A stretch of DNA of 64,000 bases from Spongilla lacustris. Lineage: Eukaryota > Porifera > Demospongiae > Spongillida > Spongillidae. Position numbers and translations under genes: made by a program. The DNA lies in contig OX442428.1 of the NCBI GenBank assembly GCA_949361645.1, positions 6,222,503 to 6,286,502 on the forward strand, given 5' to 3'. The notes under the pieces were generated by a model. It saw only the letters and a program-made list of their open reading frames with translations. It searched no databases and was not told where the DNA came from. The stretch's first letter is position 1. Each line of letters opens with the position of its first letter. Below are positions 44,263 through 56,459 of this stretch, piece by piece.

Positions 44263-44367
44263 TGTCACGTTCGCTACCCAACCACTCACTTGCTATACCA
44301 ATAATTATTATTCCAATACACACGTGACTTATACAAAAATACAATTAATATCAATTAATTCCGTACA
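44263..44367 (-). repeat. BEL/Pao 5' LTR, 105 bp
   Basis: Identical to the copy at 38415-38519. It is short for this family but has TGT...ACA ends. It should carry the element's promoter. Confidence 0.95.
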
Positions 44368-45765
44368 GGCTGCATGATCAGCCTGCTTCATTGCCTTGAG
44401 GATAGCAAGGGCTGCTAGTCACATGAGTAGAACCATACCTTTTGGAAAACTCTTTGGGCCATTGTCTGTAATCAATACCTCTGGAATTCCATATCTCGAG
44501 AAAATGGTTTTGAGTCGATCTCCTTGGTTACCCTGGTCACCAAACAGACTGCTACATGTAGGTCCTGAACGTGCATCTTTAGATCCTAAGATACCTGGCC
44601 CGCTGTGATGTGTGGTAAGAGTTTCCTCTTGGCAATCCCCAAACAGCAGCCCTTTGTGTACTGCCAATACCTCTCTATGGGCCCAGTAGGGTTCAGTTTA
44701 GAGTCAACGCAGTGTTTGTCAGGCCAGCCAAAAGAGGAGTACTTCATCACCTGGGCCCATACTGGATCCTCAGCCTGGTGCCATTGGTATTCCTGTAATT
44801 TTCCTTTAGTTGCAGGTAAATGATGGGTACCCACCTGGAGTGCCTTGCAATTTGGATCGAAGGTAGCAGCAGGGGCACAGGACAGGGTATCAGCCGTGTA
44901 GAGGAGCTTTCCTGGTACATGGGAAATGGTGTAATCAAATCGCATAAGTCTCAAACGAAACCGCAATATGCGAGGTGGAAGGCTGTCCAAGTATTTCAAG
45001 TTTAACAGAGGGACCAGTGGTTTGTGATGAGTTTCTGTACTGAACGTCTTGCCAATCAGTAGTAGTGTTTCACATGCCCAGGTCGTGGCCAGTGCTTTTT
45101 GATCTACGCGTATATAAGTTCAGTCTCTGACATGGATCAAGATGCAAATGCTCCAGGCTTCCAAGAATTATTGTGCAACTGTAACAGCATAGCCCCTAAT
45201 CCATGTGAAGATGTATCAGCCGAAACGTTAATGCGAAAAGGCTTCCTCCTGTAGTTGAACCCAGTGGCTCCCATAATGGCTGGCTAATCTGTGCCTAGTT
45301 TGGGTAAAACTTCCCAGCTGTGTTACCATCCCCATAATCTGACACAAGTCAGGTGGGCTCTTCAGTGGAGGCATGTTCTGGATTGCAGCAGTTCTAGCAG
45401 GATCTGGGGATATGCCACTTGTGCTGATGATGTGACCCAGGAACTTCATTGTTGGTTTTGAAAACATGCATTTTTTCTGTTTAATGTCAGTCCAGCTGCT
45501 GCAACGTGAGGCAGTGTCTTGTAGGGGGTGATTGTGTCCCTCCTGTGTGTGTCCAAATACGAGCCCTTGTCCATCTGGCAAACTAATCCATCAAGCCCTT
45601 CCAATATTCTACTCATAACCTTCTGTTGGATTAAAACGAATGCTAGCTATCATTTTGGTTCAAGGCCGCTGCCACCATGTGGTATTTAAAAACTAGTACA
45701 CGACTACACAATGTATATAAGGAGTCCCATGGTCGCGTGATTGCTCATGTTACCACATCACCAAG
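44368..45765 (-). mobile_element. Decayed Gypsy-like fragment flanking the BEL element
   Basis: Minus-strand remnants: integrase core (44419-44667: IFSRYGIPEVLITDNGPKSF), RNase H/connection (44586-44999: LRLMRFDYTISHVPGKLLYT), and RT (45228-45581: KFLGHIISTSGISPDPARTA). 45620-45765 is an LTR-like segment shared with 31575-31760. The gag/protease part between RT and the LTR-like end is deleted. Confidence 0.8.
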
Positions 45766-45769
45766 GCAA

Positions 45770-47105
45770 CTGCTGGGGTATATGGTGCTACTGTCCCTAC
45801 CAACCATGTCTACTGTCTCCTGGGAAATTGGAGCTACTGTAACAGACCAGCCATCTGGAGGTAACCTCGCAGAACTGGGGGCACAGCTTCTCTCCAGACG
45901 AGACGTGGAGGATGCTTGAGGCAACTGGTTGCCCACCCACAGTCCTCTATTCTGTATCCACCCTCCTACACACTTGTATGTTCCCCTCCCCATGTACCCT
46001 CCCTCTATATCACCCTCCCCATGTACCTACCCTCCAACACCCTCCAACACCCTCCCAGTTATGTGCATTCAAGTCACTTGTTACATCCTGACATCATCAT
46101 GCTGAAGACAGTGAAGGAAGTTTGATGTGCTGTTACATGCATGCTAGACTAAGATCTAGCTGCCTAGTGTGGTAGCTACAGAGAACGGTTTCTGTGGTAT
46201 TGTGTACGATCCACTGTCCTACGGTATAATATGTACAGTCCTGTGTATTTCCCTATTGGTGATATGTACAGTCCCCCCACCCCCACCCCCCATTGCTATA
46301 ATGTGTACAGTTCTGTGGTATAACATGTGTATAGTCCTGTGGTATAATATGCATAGTCCTATTGGTATATGTAGTCCTGTGTACATATCTATGAGCCCTA
46401 TGGTTATAATACATAATCCTGTGGTATCATGTACATGTATGGTATATGTGTAATCCTAATAAAACCTTGTACAAAGGTTTATTGTCTACAAAGGTATGTA
46501 ATTGTGTTTGATGAGTTGAGGAGTATTTGGCACTTTTGATGAGTTGAGAAGTTGTTGGCACAAAGTTGGAGAAGGAGGTGGCAGTTATAACGGAAAACAA
46601 CATACAGCTGTTCTTGGTAGCTTATCTTGATAGCTCTTTAGGTAGCTTATCTTGATAGCTCTCTAGGTAGCTTATCTCGATAGCTCTCTAGGTAGCTTAT
46701 CTTGATAGCTCTCTAGGTAGCTTATCTCGATAGCTCTCTAGGTAGCTTATCTTGATAGCTCTCTAGGTAGCTTATCTCGATAGCTCTCTAGATAGCTTAT
46801 CTTGATAGCTCTCTAGGTAGCTTATCTCTAGCTCTCTAGGTAGCTTGTCTCGATAGCTCTTTATGTAGCTCCTCCCCTCCCCCTCACCTCCTCTCCCTCC
46901 CCTCTCCCTCACCTCCTCTCCCCTCCCCCTCACCTCCTCTCCCCTCCCCTCCCCCTCCCCTCCCCTCCCCTCCCCTCCCCTCCCCTCCCCTCCCCTCCCC
47001 TCCCCTCCCCTCCCCTCCCCTCCCCTCCCCTCCCCTCCCCTCCCCTCCCCTCCCCTCCCCTCCCCTCCCCTCCCCTCCCCTCCCCTCCCCTCCCCTCCCC
47101 ATCAA
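45770..47105. repeat. Composite repeat block, copy B (left part)
   Basis: Same module order as 31770-33121: satellite motif, CCTCC tract, GTATAATATG repeat (46210-46440), GATGAGTTGAGRAG segment (46508-46610), GTAGCTTATCTYGATAGCTC repeat (46615-46868) and CCCCT-rich tract (46870-47100). The microsatellite is impure at one end, with CTCCCTCACC variants. Confidence 0.82.
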
Positions 47106-47464
47106 TCACTTCCCTATCTCTTCTCCATCTCCCCCCTCCATCCCATCTTTCTCTTTCCTCCTGTACATGGGCAGCATATCCAAGGTGAGTAGTGGAAGGG
47201 GTTGGTGTAGTTACTGTTTTGTAATACATGTATAGTTTAAAGTATAATAACCATGCCAAGCAATCCACCTGTGCCCCACCCATATACCCAGAATTCACTT
47301 GTAAATTTCATGTCCAGATCCAGTTCCTGAATCCACCCCTCCTCTGGGTAAGGGTCTCTGAAAGGTAGCACTATTGTCCTGAGGTAAGCATACTCCAGCA
47401 GCTGAATCCACCTCTTCTCACATGTTTATAATGGGCTATGATAATAGATCTTGCGTTGCTGCAG

Positions 47465-50452
47465 CTGGCTGTTCTGTTGTCTGCTCATCAGAGTTGTTGT
47501 GTCTATACTGGTAAGTACTCTTTTCTTGGCACTATATTATTACTCACCATGTTTGCAACTGTAGTAAGTGTAGTTCAAAATTTAAATTTGGATTGAAGCA
47601 TCAGTATTTTCTAACCCTTCATTTGATTAATACTCATTAGTAGAACTGTTACTTATTAACAGAACTGTTGCTTATGATTTGCAATATATCATTCTTGCTT
47701 TTTACTTCCTGACTTTAGCTATGCCCTCTTCTGCACCTTCAACCCTGCTAGCTGAGATGTAAAATTCGAGAAAAAAACATTTAAAAAAAAAAAAAACTTC
47801 TCTCCTGCTAATGCTGCCATTTGAACTGCTGATTCTGCTGCTCCTTGGTCTGCATTGTTCTCTGTCATCAGTTCTGGCCATTGGCCTTCTGCAGACAGTT
47901 ATCTCTGGCATCAATATCACCAAGGTTGGAAATGATTTTTTCAAAAGGAATATGTTTTTATTTTTTTCCCCGACATGGTTTCAGGTAATGCTCGTTCTAG
48001 ATAGGAGATTGCAACCACATGTACCTTGTGAATCAGCATCACATCTGGCTTGCAACATGTTAGCTGTTCTGAATGATGGATGGAGGGACCAAATGCCAGT
48101 AAGTACTACTGCATTGCAGCTATATAATCATAGCCACAGCATTTATTAGAAAATGAGTACTTTTTAGCATATAGTAGTTGCAAGTGATATAACCTGACCG
48201 TCGGTACAGCATGTGTTAACCATTCACACATGTACTTTGATGTATGCCTGCAAACGCTTACAATGCATTCATACATAGCCAATAAAAAAATCATAAAAGT
48301 GCTCAACTCGGCCATCAATAGTGTGAAGCTCTGCCATTGATATAATAGTGAAATTACATGTTAAAAGCCTCATTGCAATCAATTTTGTCATAGTGTTGAG
48401 TATTGATCATGTAATTTATCGATTGGACTCAAGGCAGCTGTCATACAGTCATCCCTCCTAGTCCCCTGTGTTCCAGTGATGCAGCTCCTGAATCCAATGT
48501 ACCTCTGGGCTAGGGTCCACCGAAAGGTAGCTATGCCCTATATCCCCTTCCTACACCCTCCATGGTCTCCCTACACCCTCCCTTCAAGTTCCCTTCCTAC
48601 ACCTCACACAGTGATGCAGTGTCATAAGTGAGGAGACATCTTGTGTTGTGAACACTCCTGTGGAAGAGAGATCACTTCTGGTCCCCCAAACACACGCCAT
48701 ACACCTCACCCAGTATATCCGACCCCATAATGATTAATGTATACAATGGTACCTGTGTTATCTGGTGTGTGTGTGTGTGTGTGTGTACCATGTGGGAGGG
48801 TTTTGTGGTGCATGTTCCGCCCAGCACCATGTGCATAGGTCCAAGGCACCATTCTCCCCATATCAAAGTACTTCCTCTTGTGACCACTGCTACAAAGGCA
48901 GGCTGACATGCTCTTAGGACTGGGTTAGGTGAGTGTGTGTGCTGCGAGGACTGAGTTCTGTTGTGCATGTGCATATGTGTGCGCAAGAGTTTCAGAGAAG
49001 TTTTGATATTGGAGGATTCAGTATTATTGCCTCACGTATCAATAGCAAATGATCAGAAACTCCTGCAGGTCCCAAGTATAGTGCATTTGGTACAAACTCA
49101 CTTACATCTTAGCTAGGTGGAAGAGTGAGGTAGCTTTTATCATGGGATAGTTCTTGTGTGTTTGACATTGCTGGCCTTGGTGCTATCACCATTCCTCTAG
49201 CATGTGGGTAGAGGGCGAGGTAGGACGTGGGGGTGGGTGGCACTTCAAAGTTAGGGCAATTAAATTTGGATTCAGTCCTCAGCACACTAACTCTGTTGAG
49301 CATATGTTTTTACAAGATGTAATACATGTGTGCGCTTGTCATGTCATGAATCTTGAGCACAATTTTATTCTTGCGTTTGTATACCGCTTTATACCTTCTA
49401 TCTCTAGCTTCCTACCATTAGTGAGCTTAAAATTGCATATCTCTGTCGCTCATTGCTCCTTACAGCAGTCACTTTAGTAAATTCTAGGTTTCGTTTAGTA
49501 ATATCACACCCGTCAAATACAGATTGGAAAACAATTGCCAAAATTTAGAGTATTGTATTTTTTTCCCCTCGTAGGTGGGAGATGCAGTCAGTGTAGATCA
49601 ATTAAACAATTTTGTGAAGGTGAACATGGCTTAGACCAGCGTCCTTAGGATAGGAACTGTAAGCTCACGTGCTCTTTCCCCACATAAGATTTGTACTAGC
49701 ATGGGAGGGGCCAGTGTATGGCCAACAATTGTCAATTAAGTCAGGGGTGCTTGACTCATCCATCAATAGTGTCAGGCTAGTTTGCCAAACGTGCCAGGGC
49801 TATGTAAAATCCACTCCCATTCATATAATTTTTATATGTTAAAATCCTTTACATGAATTCATTACAGTTGCTTTGACATAATGTTGAATTACTCTCCTTT
49901 CCCTTCCTCCCTCATCTCATATAGCTGCATGCTTCCTTGGTGGTACCACTTAGATCTGCTGCTGACCCTGTGGATCGTGGTACTGATGTTGCCTCAAGAC
50001 TGACCTCAATGCCATTGAAACTGAAACCTCCAACAGGTTTTAAGAGTGAGCTAAAGCTGGCAGGCATTGAGGATGAGAACAGCCAAGTCCCCAGGCAAAT
50101 CAAGACACTCACCAGAGTACTGTCCTCAAATTTATCCAAGCAGGAGCTGTGTAGTGAGCTGATCACACCTCCGAAACAATCAAGAAAAGCACCAACTCCT
50201 AGGCAGCAGGTCAGGGCTCCTCCCATAGAGGGTGTGGCAAATGGTACCTCCACTGGGCCAATAATGCCTGCCTCTCTCCCCCCCTGCCCCCCCCCCCCCC
50301 CCAAAGAGAACATCCCTATGGCTGCTGGTGACAGCTCCTTCAGCACCTCCATCATGTGTATGGCCATGAATAGTGTCCCAAGTATAGTATCATCGGTGAC
50401 CATCCGTCCTACAAGACACCTGTCATTCATAGTGATACTGTGCACGACATAA
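47465..50452 (+). CDS. Unrecognised protein, last four exons of a spliced gene
   Basis: Four exons join in phase at GT-AG sites: 47465-47510, 47872-47924, 47985-48098 and 49925-50452 (stop). The merged text runs LAVLLSAHQSCCVYT, VLAIGLLQTVISGINITK, VMLVLDRRLQPHVPCESASH, LACNMLAVLNDGWRDQMP, then a last exon of 175 codons beginning LHASLVVPLRSAADPVDRGT. The first part looks helical, like an ARM/HEAT-type region; the tail is basic and Pro/Ser-rich and includes a homopolymeric C run (50283-50302) read as prolines. I do not recognise the family, found no upstream exons, and cannot exclude a frame change at the C run. Agreement of three consecutive phases argues for a real gene. Confidence 0.55.
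48110..49920. repeat. Intronic segment related to composite block A
   Basis: 48370-49330 matches 33240-34560 in modules (CCTTCCTACACCTCACACAG, GTCCCCCAAACACACGCC, TTTTGATATTGGAGGATTCA). It lies in the large intron 48099-49924 of the unrecognised gene. A (GT)n stretch is at about 48766-48786. Confidence 0.7.
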
Positions 50453-50579
50453 TTGCTAACATGACAACATGGCAAGCATGACACCATGACAGCATTGCAA
50501 ACATGGCTAACATGACAACATTGGCTTGTTTTTAACATTCCATACATACACAGTTAAAATAATGGAATCGTGCCAAGCA

Positions 50580-51540
50580 ATTCACCTGTGCACAAGTGGG
50601 AAATGCATACAATAAGAATTCACTTGTAAATTTGTTCATCTCATCTCCAGAGCCTTCAGTTCCTGCATCCACCTCTCCTCTAGGTTAGGGTCTCTCAAAG
50701 CTAGCACTATAGTCCAGACTCCAGAGGTGGGCATGCTCCAGCAACTATTCCAATCACCAGTGCTTTCAGTTACGTGCTGAAGTTACCAGTGCTTCCAGTT
50801 ACCTATTCCAGTTTTGTGTTTCCAGTTGCCTGTTCCATGTCACCAGTGCTTTCAGTTACATACTCAAGTCACCAACGTTTCCAGTTACCTTTTCCAGTAT
50901 AATATATACCGGGTATCTATTGGTATAATGTATGCGGTAAAGTCCTATTGGTATAACATGTATAGTCCTATTGATATAATATGTACATTCCTATTGGTAT
51001 AATATGTACATTCCTATTGATATAATATGTACATTCCTATTGGTATAATATGTACTGTCCTATTGCCATATTATGTACAGTCCTGTGGTATAATATGTAC
51101 AGTCCTGTCTATATAATATGTATATTCATATTGGTATATGTACAGAGTACAATCCTGTTGGTACAGTCCTGTGACATCTATGGTTTCATGTACAATCCTG
51201 TAGTATGCCATAAAAAAACCTTGTATTGTTTCTAAAATGTATACATATTGAAATTGCATATGAGCCGGAAAGTGAATTGGATTTTGGTGTCCACGAAACG
51301 TGTGTTGATGATGAGTTGAGAAGTTGTTGGTACTAAGTTGGAGAAGGAGGTGGCAGTTATAATGGCAGCTGTTCTTGGTAGCTTATCTCAATAGCTCTTT
51401 AGGTAGCTTATCTCAATAGCTCTCTAGGTAGCTTATCTCAATAGCTCTTTAGGTAGCTTATTTTGATAGCTCTCTAGGTAGCTTATCTCGATCTAGGTAG
51501 CTGTTTAGATAGCTTATCTCGTTAGCTCTTGATAACTCAT
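50580..51540. repeat. Composite repeat block, copy C (partial)
   Basis: 50890-51180 holds the TCCTATTGGTATAATATGTA repeat, 51306-51375 the GATGAGTTGAGAAGTTGTTG segment, and 51376-51535 the GTAGCTTATCTCAATAGCTC repeat. There is no CCCCT tract. Confidence 0.8.
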
Positions 51541-53036
51541 GTTGGCCATCTGATCCCTAATATGATCTTTTTCTTTGGAGTGATTCTTTATTTCAATTTC
51601 ATGACAGCTAGCTTTATCTTAAAAAGCTGCAGCACAATTGTGTCTGCCCACTCCTTCACTGGTATTATTATTGTTATTATTTGTCTTGGGTTAATTTTCT
51701 TTTATATAATTTTTTACTTTATTTATAATATTTCATGTATTTTTTTATTTTTAGTTTTTTTTTGTAAAAAGTATTGGTCAGCATCGGTCAGAATATGATT
51801 ATTAATATATTGCCAAGTTACTTATGAAGTGGTGCAGCTTCATTGAGTCCTTATACAAATCAACCAAATCATCAATCTTCACGACACTCCACACCTCCAC
51901 ATCAGCTATCACCACATCAACAACACCACCTCTACATCAACACCATCTCCACAACAACACCTCCACGTCAAAAACACACTGCTTTTTACCACCTCCTTCA
52001 CATCACTGACCACCACCTCCAATCTGAGGATTGAGAAATCCGGTCCTGCACAACTTCATCAAATTGGTGCTGATGCAATTGCAAGCAGTTGTGGTCTTGA
52101 GTACTCATTCACACAAGGTGTGTAAATTGAATAAGATGGCCAGGACCTTCTATTGTTCATTTGTACCTTTCCAGCCTAGACTTGTTCGTTTGTACTTTCT
52201 ATTTCTAGACTTGTTTTCTTTTGTACCTGTTCTTTTGTACCTTCTATTTCTTGGTGTGTTCTTTTGTACCTTCTATTTCTGGATGTGTTCTTTTGTACCT
52301 CTTATTATATATGCATGCATGTATGTATTTCATTTGTATCGTATTGAGTATCAAGTTACATGCATGCGCGCCATATAGGATGAGTACATGTACATGTACA
52401 AATCCCAGCTGGCAGATACAGCTGCGCGCGCCATACAATCAAAGCCTATACCTGTAGGCGTGCATAAACAAATCATACCAAGCTACACCCACCATTCCAT
52501 CGATCCCATGCAGCCACAGCCCACTCTCGCTCTATCGATCTTATGTTTTTTGAAGCCATGGAAAGAAAGCTGTCCAGAATAAACAAGAAATGGAATTTAG
52601 AAAGTGAGTAACTGCGCGGGATTCGCGGCCGATCATGCATGCATTTATCAAACATGCTGGTATAGGTCATTCCTATACACTGTAGCTCCATCTTAGCTCT
52701 TGTGACGAATTTTCTATATATACGTGATAGTAAATAAGTCTCAGTTTTGGATGTTGGTGTTCAGAAGCTCAACTTAGTCTTTCAAGATTTGCTGAATAGA
52801 CTGAGACAACAGCGTAATTCCGCACGTGCACCGTACTGGTCCGTACATGTATTATAATCATTGTACCATAAATGAAAGCACTGGACTGAATATGACCCCG
52901 CATGATCATAGCTAACTCCAGGGCCATTCTTTCTAGAAGATGTGTTTAACAATGCATACAGTATGTATATTTGTATGGGCTTGTGTTTTGTGTCCTATTG
53001 TTACGAGTTAACACAAATTAGGTTATATACATATAT
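51541..53036. other. No confident gene
   Basis: AT-rich sequence, a CACCTCCACAT-rich patch (51880-52020) and a short minisatellite TTCTTTTGTACCTTCTATTT (about 52155-52305). A plus-strand ATG with a good donor at about 52543-52602 could be a first exon, but no partner was found. Confidence 0.4.
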
Positions 53037-53795
53037 CAGGCCCGTAGGCTGGGGGGGGGGTCGGTGGGTTCGGTCGACCCCCCCCGCTCGTCAGAACTAG
53101 TTCCGCTTGCCATCAAAATAATTTATTCATAACTTCTACACATGTAGCTATAGCCCGCGAGAATGAGATAACAATACATGCAGGCTTAGCAACCGCGGGA
53201 CATCCATTCTAAAATGGGACGCCCACGTCCCGCCCACAACAAACAGCAGCGGCGGAACAGGGGGAGGGCCGTGAATTAAATTACGGGTTCCGTGCAACTA
53301 TGGGTAAAAGTTCCGCATACGATCAAGAATTGCGGAACTTTTACCCATGCATACTGTTAGTTGGGCGTAGCCCGACCTTCGCGTATTGGCGGATACGCGA
53401 AGGTCGGGCTATGCCCAACTAGCATATACTGTTACATGTAGTCATTTGAGTTGCATACGACAAATCGCCCGGAAGTTGCCCCGTGTATGCCAGCCTTTAG
53501 ACTCGCAACTCGCAAGCCAGACCTACATGTACTTCATTATTGAACGGGAACACAAACTGGGCTATATCCATGTTTCTATGCAATTATGCTATGTTTTGTG
53601 GTTGAAAAATTGCAAAAGTTGCAAAGCGGCTGGGGCTCCGCCCCAGACCCCGATGGGGGAGCTTACAGCGCTCCCCCATACCCCCTAGCTGGGCGAGAGG
53701 GGGCTATGCCCCCTCCTGCTCCCACCTCCGCTCTTAATCAGTTCCACCTTATTGCTTCCCGAACCCCCCCGTCTCCCGACCAGCCTACGGGCTTG
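53037..53795. mobile_element. MITE-like element with ~16-bp terminal inverted repeats
   Basis: The left end reads CAGGCCCGTAGGCTGG and the right end is the reverse complement of CAAGCCCGTAGGCTGG. Both ends abut TATAT, a possible target duplication. There are no transposase frames. Inside are two strong hairpins (53300-53348 and 53359-53420) and a GGGGCTCCGCCCCAGACCCC...GCTTACAGCGCTCCCCC module also found in the satellite blocks at 24-26 and 35-37 kb. Confidence 0.75.
53300..53420. repeat. Two adjacent near-perfect hairpins
   Basis: Hairpin 1 has 18-bp perfect arms 53300-53317 and 53331-53348 with a 13-nt loop. Hairpin 2 has 28-bp arms 53359-53386 and 53393-53420 with one mismatch and a 6-nt loop. 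The second is built around CGACCTTCGCGTAT. Confidence 0.92.
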
Positions 53796-54740
53796 TATAT
53801 ATTAGGACCTACTTAGTATATTATGTAGGATTAATTTGAATTGTCATGGATACGATTAGCAAAACAGCTGATGTACTGTACAATCCTACGTCGTCAGTTA
53901 TAGTACGTCGGAAGTAAACATTACATCATTGCATATAAGGGCTATTAATGTATGTCGTTTACAGACGTTTGCTCTCGTCCGCTACGCAGAGATATACATG
54001 TAAGCATGTAATTAAAATAAAACGGGCATTATATTACAGACCTGGCCTACAAATCTATCTGCCTGAAATTCTGTTCTAAATTTAGATCTGGAATACCGGG
54101 TAGTGAATGCAAAATTTCCGTAATCCCTCGTTTCTTTACTTTTTACTCCATTTCTGTCTACAAATCAAAGAAAAAAATTAAATTCTTGAGTTTGCGTCGT
54201 GGGAAATGTATACGAAGACATGCAGGAAAAGTACCACGAAAGGAAACTATTTCAGTAGCGTTGTCCCGTTCAGTTATAAACGGGTCGGTTACGGAACTAT
54301 AAATAATTATAGAAATTCGAAACTACATGTATGACGTTTGCATGTCAAAACCATGCACTGGGCTGCACTTTCTATGAGAGACAATGCAACTATTACATGG
54401 CTGTATGGTTCCATTCTTAAAGCACGCACTGTTGGTTTCCAGCGACGTTATAATAGCGTGTAAAAAAAAAAAACAAAAAAAAAAACGAACAAACAAAAAA
54501 AAAAAAAAAAACGCAGATTAAAAATAAAAACCTACTCCGGTGGACCTTGAACATTGGAATGGTCTACTCATCCTGGGTCTATGTAAGTTACACACACACA
54601 CGCACTCCATACGGCATTACGCACGCACGCACGCATGCACACAACACATGCTACTGTGTACGATGTGGTGTGCACTAATAAGATGAGGGAGCTAGATGTC
54701 ATGGCGATGAACATAAACACTGCATATGGATCCCATACAT
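53796..54740. other. No gene recognised
   Basis: Includes A-rich runs at 54461-54520 and an ACGC/CA-rich stretch at 54588-54645. No coding signal. Confidence 0.45.
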
Positions 54741-55940
54741 CAGTGGCGGCGGAACCGGTCTGGCCGACCAGGCCATGGCCTGACCAATCTTGGACCAGAG
54801 CTCATTAAATATTCATAGATCATTAATTGTTTATAAACCAATATTCTTAATTCGAGTATACGTATGCGTAAGCGTACGCGCGCGATGGTATAACAGCTAG
54901 TGTAACATATATTCACTACGTATACGTAATGGAGGTGTCCTCGGTAAATAGTATGGCAGGCTCTTGGAGCATCGCCGCTATGAGGCGTGCGATGTACCCT
55001 CACTACCAACAGCCTGTGTTATTGTGCCTTTGTTTCTGTATTTGGTACTAAGTGCAAGTACGTGATACAAAATTAATAGTAATATTAATACGTAATACAT
55101 GCAAGTTTTAGCTTGGAGTTAGCAGCATTGCAATATAGTCTGCGAGTAATATTCACAGAAAATCTGACAGTATGGCAGCTAGCAGCGATTGTCGATGTGT
55201 CGAAGGTTTCATCATCTGCCGATAAAATATGTCTTTCTGGAGCGTTCTCTTAGTACGAAGAGCTAGCAGATCATGCCAGTACACATGGTTCAATACCTGC
55301 AAGGCCATGGCTGCATTACGATGAAGGTCAGGATATCGATGCTACCATAGATAATAGAGAATAAACCATCTATAGTGCACCACTTATCTGTTGTCAGAAT
55401 GAAAGTCGAAGCGAGATGTAACTGCAAAATGAGATCCATCATGATCATTTGTAAGCTATCATAAAGTTTATAGATATCAATAGGCTCAGTACCACTGATT
55501 TAATACCATTCAATTTCAGACCCAGGCTTTTGCCACTTGAAGGATGCTACCAATTCGTGAGCTAGGCTTATCGGCGCCGGCATATCTATTCCACAAGGAT
55601 CATGGTAACCGTTATGCCGGCGCGGCTACAAATAAACTCTTCAAGTGAGCGATCCTTCAATTTTGCGCGATGCGTCGAGTTAAATCGTACCTACGATCCA
55701 AAATGACGCAGGATCGGCTGAATCATTTCATGATCATGATTTCACTGACATCGCAAAGGGGTTTGCTAGTGCGAATGAATGCGGACAACAAACATTTGGT
55801 CACTTCAATTGATTTATCATCTTTTCCATGTATCAGTTAATTTGAATGTATTAATATGGTGTGTGGGCGTGGCATGCTGGGTGTGGCATGCATTAATTAT
55901 TAATGGGCCTGACCAATCAAAATAACCTTCCGCCGCCTAT
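54741..55940. mobile_element. Putative non-autonomous hAT-like element
   Basis: The left end is CAGTGGCGGCGGAACC and the right end is the reverse complement of CATAGGCGGCGGAAGG. CCTGACCAATC at the left and GGCCTGACCAATCA near the right are further shared motifs. CAGTGGCGG starts are typical of hAT ends. No exact 8-bp target duplication is seen and no transposase frame is present. Confidence 0.5.
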
Positions 55941-56459
55941 GATACTACATGAACAGGTGTAGTGACATTATTGAGTGCGATTGGGCAGAATAGTGCACTA
56001 ATTACAAGAACTGATTTTAAAAGTTACACTTATTATGCAACCATTGTGTCAGTGTCGTCCAATAACAAAACAAACATTTAAATGCTAACATCTCATCTGA
56101 CGTAACTGCAGTGTGGTAAATTGGAGCACAATCTATCCTCTAGTAAAAAGAAAACTTTCCAAAAGAATAACAACGTATGCCATGTATGGATAATTTAGTG
56201 CTCTACTGTGGGACAGCTGGGTAGCCACGTAAGAATTATGTCATAGAGACTCTTAACGTGAAATCAAAAAACTTCAAAAATTGTTTGTTTCATTTTCATA
56301 GCATATTAGATGCAGTAGGAAAAGTCATTTGGCGAATTTTTATTACTGGCGATTTGATATGATGGCCATTAATAATATGATAGCAACTAAAATATACAGG
56401 CACAACAAACCAATAGCACAAAGAAAAACAAAAAAGAATCCTCTGCAGGTTTCAGTAGG

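Larger units (their letters stand above)
38415..44367 (-). mobile_element. Complete BEL/Pao LTR retrotransposon, apparently young
   Basis: The element is 5,953 bp with identical 105-bp LTRs at each end, a purine tract (CTGGGGGGAG in the sense strand) against the 3' LTR, and one uninterrupted polyprotein ORF. LTR ends are TGTACGG...GTGACA in sense. Identical LTRs and the open ORF point to recent insertion. No 5-bp target duplication is visible (CAGTC on the left, GGCTG on the right). I could not identify the primer-binding site with confidence. Confidence 0.95.

Noticed and set aside
49912..50547. Minus-strand 211-codon ORF
   Set aside because: It is antisense to the last exon of the phase-consistent plus-strand gene and contains the complement of the poly-C run; no splice support.
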